A stretch of 57,529 nt of DNA from Scleroderma bovista (GCA_037178675.1 JAYMGJ010000011.1:1-57529); one strand, 5' to 3'. Numbered from the stretch's first letter, positions 1 to 11,549 are shown. Numbers and translations: made by a program. The notes: generated by a model from the letters alone, not told the origin.

Positions 1-62
1 CGCCAAAGTGTTTCCATGATGGCGAAATTTCTCCTTGTACAAGCAGGCAAGCTCCTCGGAGT

Positions 63-1157
63 TTGCGTCTGCGAAATGGCCCACCAGTGCAAGGTGACTC
101 GCAGGACGCCCATCAAATACCCAAATCTCCAGCTCACATCAAACCGATCTTAGCATCCAGTTTGCCTCAATCAGTCACTCCTGTTCAGCACCCTATCTCC
201 CCTCTTGTCACCCAACCAAGATTGCAAGTAAAATGCATGGGACGCACTCGGATACCTACATTTCACGGAGCTGTTTTCCTACATATCTACCATAACAACC
301 GTGACAACAAAGAGCACCTTGCCATTGTCGCCGACCCTGCTCAGTTCTCCAACGATAATCAGTTCTCTGCCTTGCCGATCCGTAGCCATTCCTTGGATGC
401 CAAGTGGCGGGAGAACGAATCCGAGTCTGAACGGATTACTCGGGGTGCTTACATCGGGAGGCTTACCCCCCAATCGCAGCTGGCCTCACAACCCATTGAT
501 CGCCCCATTCCATCTCCTCACATTCCAGCACCACTTGTCCGCATTCACTCCGAGTGCTTCACAGGAGAAACATTGGGTAGCATGCGTTGCGACTGTGGGG
601 AACAACTAGATGAGGCAATGCGCCTCATCTCGCAGCCCGTGCAAGTCAACTCATCCCCACCCGCCATTATACCCGGTCGCGGCGTCGTCGTCTACCTGAG
701 GCAGGAGGGTCGTGGGATCGGTCTGCTGTCTAAGTTGTTGGCGTATAATTTACAAGACCTCGGACACGACACCGTCTCTGCCAACCTGAAGCTCGGGCAT
801 AAGGCTGATGAGCGAGAATATGGAGTGGCTGTAGCGATCCTCAGGGACCTTGGTCTTGGCTCGGAGCAAGGCGAGGGGATTCGTCTGCTGACGAACAACC
901 CTGACAAGGTCTCCGCCTTGGAAAAGGAGGGCTTGAAGGTCGTCGAGCGCGTGCCGATGGTACCAAGGTGTTGGAAGTGTCAGTCGGGATCAGGATCGCC
1001 GCCGAGTGAGGAAGAAAGTAACCGACGGCTACCTGGTGCTACGATGGTAGGAGGAGATGCAGTCAGTAGTGAAGACTTGAACAGATACCTCAGGACGAAA
1101 GTTCTACGCATGGGTCACTTACTCTCTCTTCCCTCCCCCACACTAGATACTATTTGA
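63..1157 (+). CDS. RIB1: GTP cyclohydrolase II (riboflavin biosynthesis), 5' end unresolved
   Basis: Catalyses the first committed step of riboflavin synthesis: GTP is opened to a diaminopyrimidine with release of formate and pyrophosphate. The fungal signature CMGRTRIPT and the [12 protein letters not shown] block precede the catalytic core. The zinc site reads [14 protein letters not shown] (three Cys), followed by [11 protein letters not shown], the NLQDLG segment, LLTNNPDK and the C-terminal [13 protein letters not shown] typical of Rib1. The frame is open from about 63, but its first ATG is at 237, inside the conserved region. The true start therefore lies upstream of the window or in an exon I could not join; the ATGs at 16 and 19 are in another frame. 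The C-terminus (stop at 1157) is complete. VPS17 follows on the same strand after about 110 bases. Confidence 0.9.
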   Translation: MRLRNGPPVQGDSQDAHQIPKSPAHIKPILASSLPQSVTPVQHPISPLVTQPRLQVKCMGRTRIPTFHGAVFLHIYHNNRDNKEHLAIVADPAQFSNDNQFSALPIRSHSLDAKWRENESESERITRGAYIGRLTPQSQLASQPIDRPIPSPHIPAPLVRIHSECFTGETLGSMRCDCGEQLDEAMRLISQPVQVNSSPPAIIPGRGVVVYLRQEGRGIGLLSKLLAYNLQDLGHDTVSANLKLGHKADEREYGVAVAILRDLGLGSEQGEGIRLLTNNPDKVSALEKEGLKVVERVPMVPRCWKCQSGSGSPPSEEESNRRLPGATMVGGDAVSSEDLNRYLRTKVLRMGHLLSLPSPTLDTI

Positions 1158-1270
1158 TAACCGGATTTATTAATGTTAGCTGTCATTATGCCATGTACGA
1201 GAATAGAAATTTGTTCCCAGCCACTTTGGAGTATTGAAGCCCTGAGGCTGTCGCATTTGCTGCGTTCACA

Positions 1271-3362
1271 ATGTTCGATCCTCTCAATTCAACGGCGTCG
1301 ATTTTTGCGAACGGAGAGTCTAACCCAGCCCCGCCATGGCCGACAACACCGCATGAGCCCAATTCACCCATCCCAAACCTGCGCCGTGCGACGCCATCCG
1401 CACTCGTCACATCACCACCCGTTGAATCAGATGGGCCATATGGCAGAGAGCCAAGAATTTATGGTCAGCCAGAGCCAGGTCTCATATCCCCTCAAACTAC
1501 CACCGGTTCAAATGGCGTTAAATTCGAAAAGAAGGAGCCATATCTCCGAGTGCGGATCACTGGAATGGATCGCAACAGGAGAGATATCCTTGTCAAGTTT
1601 GATGCCCAAGTGCGTACTCAGCTCTGTGCCTTCAATGTAGGGTCGACATGCTAACCCACTGTCTCAAAGACAAATCTGTCCAACTTTACGGGGACAACCT
1701 ATCGCAATGTCTCCAGGTCTTACTACGAATTTCAACAGTTTTACGAGGCCTTACTCAACAGTTGTCCGCATACCATTATTCCAGCATTACCCCTGGCACA
1801 GACTTCTGCTCCGACGGACGAAGAGGATGACCGTCTGGTGAGAATTATGCTTCAGCGGTGGTTGACGAGAATATGCGAAGATCCGATCGTCATGCACGAC
1901 GAGGACCTACGGTTGTTTATTGACAGCGATTTCGGATACCAACCCATCCTCCGTCCACGTCGGAAAACAGGCTCAGGGTTCAGTCTCATTAGGCGAGGTG
2001 TTCCAGACGAGGACGAAGTTTTGCAGCGCGCACGTTTCGAGCTGACGAAACTAGAGACCCAATTTTTCGACGCTGCCAAGGCAATCGACAAACTCGCCAT
2101 AACACGACGAAGTGAGTGCTGGTCCGTATCGATTGATATCATGCTAATAAAGTCCGCCCAGCGCTATCGACTGCACACGCCGAGATGGGCAACAAGCTTG
2201 TTAATGTTGCCTCTACCGAGGCTCATCCACCACTTGCTAATGCTCTGCGGAAGCTGGGGAGAGCATGGCATAGCTTGTCCGACCTTGACCAAGCACAGTC
2301 CATAAGCGAGTGTGTCGTCATCGGTGATACTTTTGGCTACCAAGGTTTGAATGCTCGATCTGCGAAGGAAGCCCTCCTTCAGCGGGCAGGCGTATTGGAG
2401 GAATACCAGGCAGCCGCGAAGGCTGTGGTGTCAAAGAAAAGGGGTATAGAGAGGTTGAAAGCTAGTTCCAACATCCGACCTGAGCGCGTGGATGAAGCGT
2501 TGGAAGAACTGGAGGAGGTAGGCGTTATTCCCAGAATCTTTTGTTTGTTTTGTGATATTTTCTGCAGGCCAGCAAGTACGAGCAAATTCTCGCGCAGCGT
2601 GCAAATGGCATTTCCCAAAATCTCCATCGTGCCTTGGAAGTACACAGTAAGAATGTTACGGATGACATCACTACTGCGTTGATTGAACACGCTCGGTCAT
2701 CTCTAATGTACGAGAAACAGCTGCTAAAGGAACTTGAAGCCCTCAAAAACGATGTTAACAATGCTAATCTGAAAGTCGTTGCCCAGCCAAATAGCATTCC
2801 CAAGCCATCTATCATCCCACCTCTCGAGGATGACATGAGATCATCCTTACGGTCTGTTACTTCCGCTCCCCCTATGCCTCGACCAGCTAGTAATTTTCTG
2901 GCATCTGCGTCTACGTCGGCTCTGCCTTCACCCAAGCAGCCGTCCAGTCCTCCCTCGGTTCCAGGGCCCTCTACGAGCAGACGACCTCCTGTATCTCCAC
3001 CGCCGCCCAGTTCAGCACCACCACTTGGCGGTCGATTCCAGGATGGTACTCAGTCCATGATTGTGCAGCCTTCTGTCCCTCCTGCAGGGCCACTGTCCAC
3101 TGGCACGTCCTCTCCCTCACTTTCTCAAGATCCACTCTTGGGAAAGCCTACCCCCACTTCCGCTTCACCTACTCGCCCCCTTTCCGGAGTGTCTTCATCG
3201 ACCAAGTTGGATCCTTCCCATCGTCCTTCGACACCTCAGCAGGTGTTTGACCCACTTGCAAATTTGACTGCTGTCACCATGTCGCAGTCCATGCGAATTC
3301 AACCTTCACGGCCCCGGTTGGATGCTAAAATTGCGGCGAGCAAGCTAGCCAATATGTTTTAG
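1271..3362 (+). CDS. VPS17: Sorting nexin Vps17 (retromer PX-BAR subunit)
   Basis: Partner of Vps5 in the membrane-bending half of retromer, acting at endosomes in retrieval to the Golgi. At least three short introns interrupt it (near 1630-1670, 2112-2160 and 2520-2570). An N-terminal Ser/Pro-rich leader is followed by a PX-like domain starting YLRVRITGMDRNRRDI and running through YRNVSRSYYEFQQFYEALL. A long helical BAR/Vps5-type region follows (FELTKLETQFFDAAKAIDKL, then coil-rich sequence to about 2770). The C-terminal third is a low-complexity Ser/Pro tail with runs such as PPPPSSAPPLGG, ending in KIAASKLANMF. Identification rests on the PX plus BAR order and on Vps17-like phrases. Another fungal PX-BAR nexin is the main alternative. 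It is convergent with LEU2, 192 bases away. Confidence 0.82.
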
Positions 3363-3554
3363 GACGGACACTGGTTAACGTTTTCAATATGCAGTCACTT
3401 TCTAGAATGCTTGTAAAATTGGAGCTTACCTGCAGCCGCTATCATCATCGATACCACATGCAGTCCGACGGACAATCGATGCATAATTCTTCAAGAGCAT
3501 TCGTGTGCAAGTTCTTCTATGACTATTTTCGACATATGTACTTTCGATATAGTT

Positions 3555-4905
3555 TTACAGCAACGTCTTGAGTACCTCGACTACTTTGTCTCCCAACTCT
3601 GCAGTCGTCGCTCTACCACCTAGGTCGGCTGTCTTTATCCCATAACCACCAATGTCCTCATCATCGAGCACCTTGCGAACAGCAGCTTCGACAGCTTGGG
3701 CTTCCTTCTCAAGACCAAGAGAGTACCTCAAGAGCATTGCGGCACTGAGAATAGTGCCAACAGGGTTAGCAATACCTTTTCCAGCAATATCTGGTGCTGA
3801 GCCGTGGATGGGCTCGTATAGACCAGGGGTTGGTTTGAACGAAGGATCTGAAGGGGACGTTGGGGCATCCGCGAGGGATGCAGAGGGCAACAAACCCAGT
3901 GAGCCAGGAATGATACTGGCCTCATCTGATAAGCTACAGAGAAAATTCAGATATATGAGAGGACAGAATTGCACAGGACCCTACATGTCACCGAACAGGT
4001 TTTCAGTAAGAACAACACCGTTCAACTTCCTGGGATCTCCGACGATGTTCATGGCGGCAGTGTCGACAAACTGATGTTGGAATTTGATCTGAGGATACTC
4101 CTTCGTCAGGGTCTCTGTGACAACCTTCCTCCAGAGCCTGGAACTGGCAAGGACGTTGGCCTTGTCGATGGAGTGGATCGTAAGGGGCGGGTTAGCGGTG
4201 AGAGCGATTTGTGCTGCAACTCGAGTGATCCTCTCCACTTCAGCTACGCTGTACACCATCGTATCGTACGCGCTATCACCATCCCCTTGTTCTTCGCGTG
4301 GACCATAATAAAGACCGCCGATGAGTTCGCGAACAACGATGATGTTGACACCTTGTGCGACCTCCGCCTTTAATGGCGAATAGGACACTAAGGAGTCGGA
4401 CGCAAAACTAGCCGGTCGTACGTTTGCGTACAGGCCCAATGCCTTTCGGAGTTTAAGAAGGCCCGGTTCAGGACGAACCTTGGCAGTTGGGCCCCACTTG
4501 GGTCCACCGATTGAACCTGCGACGGTCCTTAGGCCTTTTTGCTTCATATACAACGAGACTTACCCATCAGAATTGCATCTGCCCCCTTGCAAGCTTGCAA
4601 GGTCCCTTCGGGCAATGGATCACCATACTTGTCGATGGCACATCCGCCAAAATCACGGGGATCCAGAATGAGTTTAACATCGGAGGAAGCCTCTGATATG
4701 GCTTCCAACACCCGAGTCGCTTGTGGAACTATCTCGGGTCCTGGAATGTTTGATGATCGTGAAGATCGGGTGCACGCGCCCATGTAAATATTTCCTCACC
4801 AATGCCATCGCCATGGAGAACAACGATGCGAAATCTGTGAGATCAATCGTCAAGATTCAACTTGGAGTAGAAGAGAAAAGGCACGACGTGCGATTTGGGT
4901 GCCAT
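3555..4905 (-). CDS. LEU2: 3-isopropylmalate dehydrogenase (leucine biosynthesis)
   Basis: Oxidatively decarboxylates 3-isopropylmalate in leucine synthesis, using NAD. Visible family blocks are [13 protein letters not shown] (split by an intron at about 4738-4794), [26 protein letters not shown], the catalytic-loop Lys/Asp stretch [46 protein letters not shown], and [21 protein letters not shown]. The C-terminus is complete. The only nearby ATG is at 4905 (MAPKSH), but it cannot be joined in frame to RIVVLHGDG by an ordinary GT-AG intron. A GC-AG intron of 48 bases, a very short one of 27 bases, or a different start would be needed. NOB1 is divergent, 211 bases from that ATG. Confidence 0.93.
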
Positions 4906-5116
4906 GTTCGCAGACCTGTTGAATGGAGATGAAAGGGTGAATCTGTTCGCCCTAGTGTGCCATCGCACCTTAAAAGTTATCACCTTCAGATATCAACTTG
5001 CTCGGCTCGGAAGCTGTTGGGATTATTCGGATCGGCCGAGCAAACTTGGGTTCCTCCAAAAATGGAAATGCCCTTTGATTAGATTTCAAGGTCTGCACAA
5101 CGACCAAAGTACGGCG
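4906..5116. promoter_or_regulatory. LEU2/NOB1 divergent promoter with inverted repeat
   Basis: The 211-base interval between the tentative LEU2 start and the NOB1 start contains a perfect 9-base inverted repeat: TTGCTCGGC at 4998-5006 and GCCGAGCAA at 5035-5043, with a 28-base spacer. The spacer and arms hold several CGG triplets. Zn2Cys6 regulators, including the leucine regulator Leu3, read paired CGG triplets, but the arrangement here is not the exact Leu3 consensus. Its function is inferred only. Confidence 0.35.
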
Positions 5117-6712
5117 ATGGTAGCACGATGCAAGTATCTTGTCCTCGATTCTGGTCCCATTCTTTCTCTGTCTCCCCTTCGCGGCCTTGCAGAGACGTAC
5201 CTGACGGTCCCACAAGTCTTGGATGAATTAAAGGATAAACGCGCACGAGAACACTTTGAGCAGTTGGGGCTTTCGACTGGCGTCCAGGTGAACATCCGAA
5301 ATCCGGATTCCGCGTCATTATCGCAAGGTGTGTTCTTCTCTTATGTCTGCAAAGTCGTTGTGCCCATTGATTCCCCAGTGATACAATTTGCAAAGAAGAC
5401 AGGTGACTACTCCGTGTTGTCACACGCGGATATCTGCGTGCTGGCATTAACCCACACTCTTCACGAGCAAGAGAAAGCTCTGGATAATAGAGAGCAGAAA
5501 CAGGCAAGGTGACATTCTGTATGAAAATTTTACCTCGACATCTAGCTCATGGCTTGATGATGATGATAGTAATGAAGCATCTGATGTAGACGGAGCAGAT
5601 CCAGCTATAGAGAAGTCGAATTCAGAAAGTAAAAGCGAACACTCGTCAATAGCATCATCGACCTTTCCCATTGACGACTCAGAACCTAATCAAGATTGCG
5701 AACAAGGACCCCCCTCGAATGTTGCACAAATACCCGACGAACCACGCTCTAATAGTAGGGATGGTGTCGAAGGGTGTTCCTTTACTTGCGACGAAGTTGG
5801 AGATGAAGCGGAGGCGGAAGGTTCTATTTCCCCGCCTTTAACCCCAGACGAATCAATTAATGAGTCCATACCACTCGAAGACGAGCCATTACACGATGAT
5901 TCATCGTCTGATGATGGGGAAGGAGAATGGATAACACCCGATAATGTGGAACTACACAAATCTCGTGCATTACAGCTGCTTCCATCGGACCAAAAAGACA
6001 GGAAAGGTGGGAAGGACGGTATCACAGATCAACCTCCCGCAGTGGGCTGCATGACTGCAGATTTCGCGATGCAGAATGTCTTGCTACAGATGGGGCTTTC
6101 GTTGATCAGCACGGACGGCAAAAGAATACAAAAAGTTAAAAGTTGGGTCCTCCGATGTCATGCTTGTTTTAAGTGAGGCTTTATACCTACTTCTTGATTG
6201 CGTCACGTTGACGCCTCAACAGGATCTGCAAGGACAACTCAAAGCAGTTTTGTCCGTCGTGTGGAAATCCCACCTTAATGCGGGTGTCTGTTACCGTCGC
6301 TTCTCCTGATGCTGCTGCGCATGCGCCTGTCATGGAGGTTCACCTGAAGAAAAACTTCCAGTACAAAATACGGGGGACGAAATACTCAATACCCGCACCC
6401 AAACCCGGTTCCGCTAAGACCGGCACTGGGGAAGGTCTCATTCTTCGAGAGGATCAGATAGAGTACATGCGCGCAAAGAAACGAGCCGAGGGTAAGAGAG
6501 AACGGGAGGAGCAACGGATGATAAAAGGTGTCTTTGAATCAGGAGGGAAAGGCGGTGTTGCCGTGGGCAGCTGGGCGGATCCGGACTGGATACCTGGCAT
6601 CCTTAGTGGAACTGGCAACAAGGCCCCCACTACGCGATCAGGTGGGCTGGACGGCATGCCAAAGATTGGATACGGAAGGAAAAACCCGAATGAAAGAAGG
6701 AGAAAAAAGTAG
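5117..6712 (+). CDS. NOB1: 20S pre-rRNA D-site endonuclease Nob1
   Basis: PIN-domain nuclease that makes the last cut at the 3' end of 18S rRNA in late cytoplasmic pre-40S particles. The start ATG at 5117 gives MVARCKYLVLDSGPIL, where the first PIN aspartate sits. VPQVLDELKD carries the acidic partner and GDYSVLSHADI the later aspartates. An acidic Ser/Asp/Glu-rich linker follows, then GEWITPDNVELH. The zinc ribbon is split by an intron (about 6175-6221): LRCHACFK joins ICKDNSKQFCPSCGNPTL, giving four cysteines. The tail holds KKNFQYKIRGTKYSIP and ends KNPNERRRKK. Two further introns lie at about 5328-5380 and 5508-5545. All expected parts are present. It is convergent with ARC18, 53 bases away. 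Confidence 0.95.
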
Positions 6713-6765
6713 TGTATAAATGCAATGTTATTCTACGTGATACACGGGGCTGCACTGGTTCATAT

Positions 6766-7468
6766 TCACGTCGTGAGACTACGGTTCATGAAGCGCCTCT
6801 TCTGGAAAGCCATCCACCACTTGCTAGGTTTGTTGGAGCCATCTGCATATAAGCGTTCCACCAAACGAGCAGCTAGCTCCTGGCGAACTTGGGTCAAGTA
6901 CGTGCGAAGAAATTCTAGGGGAGGAGTTAGTTTTCGGGATCCATCTGATCGAGTACGTATCACGTACCTGCATCGATCCTATTCCCTGGTGGCGCATAAT
7001 GAGCATTCAAGGGGAAGTTAGCATCCCCGGGAATAGCGAAGTTGTCCACAGCGAGTGTGTTCAATGATTTAGAAGCTTCCAGTGAGGTTGGAACCGTCCG
7101 AGCAGTGCCGATCTTGGATAGACAATCCGAGACAAAGAGAATGAGTACAATGAGAAGTCGATCTGCCGGTCCTTTGATCTCGAAGTTGCGGAAGAGGGAA
7201 TTAGCCCTGAACAAGTCAAGTGTCTCGTCAATGATGTCTGCCTGGTCAGGATCGGCTAAATGGATGTCTCAGTTCACAATTTCTAGTATGATTGTAGTGC
7301 AGACACGCACCTACTGGGGCAGGTCCACGGAATCTGGTCCTGATTGGTAGAACGGAGATGTTGCCAACTTGACGGGAATCAGACTCATTCAATGACGAAT
7401 GGTACGCCTATGGGTAATATCGCATTTACCCCGGCGTGGTTGTGAGAGATCTGTGCACTCACCGGCAT
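6766..7468 (-). CDS. ARC18: Arp2/3 complex subunit 3 (p21-Arc / Arc18)
   Basis: Subunit of the seven-protein Arp2/3 complex that nucleates branched actin at endocytic patches. The coding start reads MP, then a 6-base first exon (7463-7468) ends at a donor GTGAGT. The next exon continues [20 protein letters not shown] and RTRFRGPAP. After a second intron comes [19 protein letters not shown], then [41 protein letters not shown], and after a third intron (about 6932-6985) [22 protein letters not shown] and [16 protein letters not shown]. These are nearly diagnostic ARPC3 phrases, and the length (about 175 residues) fits. It is divergent from the channel gene at 7617 and convergent with NOB1. Confidence 0.94.
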
Positions 7469-7616
7469 GGTTCGTTAATAATTATCACTGGTACAGTCGA
7501 AGTTCCTTGACCCTCACTCACTTACCTACACAGCACGTGACCTGTCACATATGCACTTGTCAGGGGTGTTGCATTCTCGCTCGGTTCCTTGTCAACGACT
7601 GTCCTTCATCCACAAC
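7469..7616. promoter_or_regulatory. ARC18/channel divergent promoter with CACGTG
   Basis: A 148-base interval lies between two divergent start codons. It contains GCACGTGAC with the palindromic core CACGTG at 7534-7539, 66 bases from the ARC18 start and about 78 bases from the channel start. The hexamer is typical of bHLH or bZIP factors such as Cbf1. The same core recurs in other short promoters of this window. Confidence 0.45.
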
Positions 7617-10552
7617 ATGGACCATGAGTCGTCGTCTCTTCTGTCCGTTCGCACAAAGAAACCGTCACCTGACAATTTGACCAGTACGTGTACGGCTGTC
7701 TTGTGTTGTTAACGACCTAACGTTCTTTTCACTACAGAGCTCATCAGGCGGCTGCGCGCACTAACTTTACAGCTGCTCCCTGTCGAAGTTAACGTGGAGG
7801 TTATTAATGACCCAACCAGTCGTATCATTACTCCCCAGGTGATATCCGCATACGTGGATGCCGCTGGCGACTTTTATAACGAAGTGAGTTAAGGTACCCT
7901 GGGGCGTTTCACGGGAGACCTAACGCGACCGTCAGCTCCCGTACTGTCTTCTTAGAGCTTATGCGCAATTCGTATGGGATGCCAATCACAATCCTGCCGA
8001 TTATGGAGAAAACTTAGGCCGTGGTACGTACCATGACTGGAATGGTGTCCCATCTCCGAGGTGACGCGGGGTATTGCCTAGCTACCGCATGCGAAGTCCT
8101 TGCTCGCAGGATTATACACCAGAGTTCGCCAGATAGAATGATACCTATGATGACCACCCGGTATAGGTGTAGGGAGGCTGACGGGGATATCAGCGTTGCT
8201 TCCACCGCTCTAGAAGTTGCCATTGACAATACCTGGTATGAACACTGAGCTTTTTTCTTTGAATTTATGCTCAAGTTGGTGGGCAGCACCATATTTCTGT
8301 CCTCGAGCGAATCTCAGGATGGTGAGCACACCACACTATGAAATCAACAAGCCCCTCATATTTTGCAGTGGTAAACTGGCTCTGGAATGGGGAACTTGTG
8401 CAAACCCTTGACGATGAGGCTGATATTCAATGTGATTCAAATTTATTACGGCCTTCTTCTACTAACAGCCTATTAGACGTATCATACCACAAAATGCATC
8501 ACGCTGGTTTCTGGACCCACCTTAACCCAGCTCGCATGTCAGTTCCGCGGTGAGTCTAATCTCGTATCTGTCTCCCCATAGCTGAGGTTCCCCAGTTACC
8601 AGAATTATTTCCGGATCATTGTGTGGCTGTTCTTTCTGGTGGTCTACTCACAAGCAGGTGAGAATATTCATCATTTACTCATGTATCGAACTGAATTCCT
8701 ACTAGTGCGAGAACCACTTGAGCGGCTTGATCCTCTCCATACTTCTCTCGATGAATGGGAATATGTGCTCTACGTTATGGCGTTAGCTTTTGTATTTGAA
8801 GGTAATTTTGTTGTTTTGATTATATCTTATATTAGCTCACTTTCCACCCCCAGATTTACATAAGGTGAGACCATGCCCTGGCCTATTTACTACCAAATGC
8901 AAAATTCCGTCTTACAGTGGTACAAATTATTCCGGTTTGCATCTTATCGCGCATTCGGATTCTGGAGCGCTATTGCATTCATTACCGATGCATTGCTCTT
9001 TACGGCCTTTCTATTGCGCATGTCTGGACTATTCGCTACCAGTTCACAAGCAGAGTACTATCGTTTCAAAAGCTTCCAAGTTCTGAGCTTTGTTGCACCT
9101 TTCATATGGTATGTTCATCGAAGCCTCAATATCTCCAATTCTCACTGGTAGAGCACAGGATGAGTAAGCCAGATACCACTCACCTAGGTTAACCCTAACC
9201 TGGCTTTCTCGTAGAACTTGTCACAGTCTTTGACGGCTACAAGTATGTGTACTTTTCAAGGGGTTTTTACTGTGGCGCTGACATTGAACAGGTACATCGG
9301 TACTATGCAGTTGTGCATATCACGAATGTTGCGGGAATCTGGAATTTTCTTTGCGGTTCGTGTGCAAATGCAGACCAGACTTGCCGAGGTATTCAAAGTA
9401 GTATGCAGCTATTGTCGGTCCTGGGTGCTGGCTTCTTGCAAGGTCTATATGCATTGGAAGCTGCCGATGGTACAAGCGAAGAAGCCTCCAAGGTATGCCG
9501 AAGTTCTGATTCACGATGAATGATCTTCACCGGGGTCCCAGGTCATCAACATACTCGTACAAGGCTTATTGCAGTGAGTTTTGTGTGTTGAAAGTTTAAA
9601 TGAATCTGGATGGACACTGTCGTACAGATCGCCGGACTATGACCGTTTTTCTTCAAGGTGAATCGTATGGAAATGGATGAGCACCACAATGCTAAACTTT
9701 CCCTCCAGCCCTTTTGGCCTGATGTTGTTTTATTTGTAAGTAGAACCACCAGCCACCTCTACCCATCTTCATGCTTTTCCAGCTGGAATCTCGTGACTGG
9801 CATCGTCCTTCTGAACATATTGATCTCGTTGTTCTCATCTGCATATTCGGAAGTAAGTGTGCATTTATATATCTGACCCATCTGCTCACAGGCAGGGTAG
9901 ATTGTGACTGACGTTGAGGCGGAATACATGGCATTCTTTGCTGGAAAGACCGTTTCAATGATAAGGGCCCCAGACTCCTATGTTTACCCTGCACCGTTCA
10001 ATCTTATTGAGATGGCTCTAGTTGCCCCATTCGAGTGTGTCCATCCCCATTTTTTGTGCTGGCCCAAATGATATCGGTCTCAAGGTCATTTACTCGTGAA
10101 AATTACGCTAAGGCAAGAAATTGCCTGCTCGTTGAAAATCTCATCTTATCGTGTTACAGCTCAACCGGGTGGTCATGACTGTGGTTTTCTTCATCCCGCT
10201 CTCTGTCATTGCTTTATATGAGGTTTCTTTCATGGATAAAATTTGGTTGGTTAGCTGGCTACGCTCAGGACTGGACGAGGGTGAGACAGATGATCCTGTG
10301 ACCCGCGATCCTCCCGTGGAAGGACCAGATGCAGAAAGTGGCCTACAGATCAGCAAGGTGAAGTTCAGCGAATTGGTCAAGCGCTTCCCAAATACACAGC
10401 AGGCAAGTAGTTACGTTGAATGCAGCGGTGGACCTCCAGCTGACAATCTGCTCCAGTCGAACGAAACGATGATCTTGAATGAAATCCAGAACTTGCAGGG
10501 GAAATTGGACATAATCCTTGACAGAATCGAGAAACTACAACCGTCGACTTAG
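7617..10552 (+). CDS. YVC1: TRP-type vacuolar cation channel (Yvc1-like)
   Basis: Multi-span membrane protein of the fungal TRPY family, which releases calcium from the vacuole on osmotic or mechanical stress. The start at 7617 gives MDHESSSLLSVRTKKPSPDN. More than ten short introns follow. Recognisable exons are LIRRLRALTLQLLPVEV, DPTSRIITPQVISAYVDAAG, DANHNPADYGENLGR, ACEVLARRI, HLNPARMSVPR, IIVWLFFLVVYSQA, WEYVLYVMALAFVFE, FRFASYRAFGFWSAIAFITDA, LLILNILISLFSSAYSE, DVEAEYMAFFAGKTVSMIRA and PAPFNLIEMAL. The last exon encodes a final membrane segment, then an acidic tail (DEGETDDPVTRDPPVEG) and a short coiled end. Assignment rests on these family phrases; exact splice sites in the middle are not all resolved. 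The cellular site is inferred from the family. Confidence 0.85.
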
Positions 10553-10674
10553 GTATTCTTTCGGGGTACAAACTTTGTTTATAAGTAGTTGGCCGGATCA
10601 AATGTGGTACGAATACTAGGAAGTCGGGATGCTGTAGTAGTTACGATCTTTGACCAAAAAGTTCGGAGATAGTT

Positions 10675-11448
10675 TCAGGGTTCATTCACTCCTCTGTCCT
10701 CTTTCACTCGCGAAAGCTGCGTGAAAACACCCATGGCGTGTACGAAAAATGGTCTTATTTCATTGATCTCCATGGAGCATAGGTTGGGTAACTGGCAAAT
10801 CAATAAGATTGGTATCATCCTGCTATGCAGAATGACCTTACACTGAGTTCACTATGATCCAACTTGGCCAAACCCTCTCGACTCTTTGCTTGCCGAGCTT
10901 CGCGAAGATCTTTCAACAGAGATCTGACTTTCTCAGTACTCGGTACGTCATCGGGTGCACTATCAGCGGGTTGGATCAAATCCAAGACGCCTATTTAAAA
11001 GTCTTACATGTCCAGAATGACTTTGGCGATCTCAGCAAAACGAAACGGTAATTGGCTGAACTCTGGCTGGCTTGTTTCACGAGCCAGTCGCTCTTGCAAG
11101 AAATCTGGGACGGTGGATCAATCTGACAGAGTACGCGGTGCACAGTTCGTGCTTCATACCTACATTGAGCCAATCTGGAGGAACAATGTGACACTTCTTC
11201 TTGAGCTTCAAGTTTATAGCCACCCATAGAGGGATGCGACACTTGGCGGGTGGGCGTAATGGGCCGTATGCACCCTGCGCTCTACGTCAATTATCAGGGG
11301 TTTCTTATGTCCGAGGGCAGGACAGAACCGATATAAACGCTGTCTTTTCCATTGAGACGAGAGGAAGTATCTCGACTAGTTGCTCGGAGGCAATCAGCTC
11401 CAGTTCCTGTGGTGTTACAGAAGTCCTGAGTGACTGTGGGAGAGCCAT
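10675..11448 (-). CDS. PSF2: GINS complex subunit Psf2 (DNA replication), five exons
   Basis: Psf2 is one of four GINS proteins, which with Cdc45 and MCM2-7 form the replicative helicase. No single frame shows it; I joined five short exons with GT-AG introns. Exon 1 (start 11448) gives [20 protein letters not shown] and [21 protein letters not shown]. Exon 2 encodes [20 protein letters not shown] and [11 protein letters not shown]. Exon 3 gives [15 protein letters not shown] and [14 protein letters not shown]. Exon 4 gives [20 protein letters not shown] and [10 protein letters not shown], and exon 5 gives [20 protein letters not shown] and [11 protein letters not shown], ending at 10675. The product is about 187 residues, normal for Psf2. 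All phases join cleanly. It shares a 101-base promoter with haspin and is convergent with the channel gene. Confidence 0.92.
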
Positions 11449-11549
11449 TCGCGATAGATGATATGTATGTAGGCTACTGCGCGAATGGATGGAATGATGG
11501 AGTATGGCACAAGCCACGTGACTGACGCGTCAAGCTGAACACGAGATTG
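11449..11549. promoter_or_regulatory. PSF2/haspin bidirectional promoter with ACGCGT and CACGTG
   Basis: Only 101 bases separate the two divergent start codons. The interval holds CACGTG at 11515-11520 and, four bases on, ACGCGT at 11525-11530 (in context TGACGCGTCA). ACGCGT is the MluI cell-cycle box bound by MBF/DSC1 in yeasts at G1/S genes. A CGCG-containing stretch, TGCGCGAAT, lies near 11479-11487. A replication factor and a mitotic kinase are plausible joint targets of cell-cycle control. The sites are seen; their use is inferred. Confidence 0.55.
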
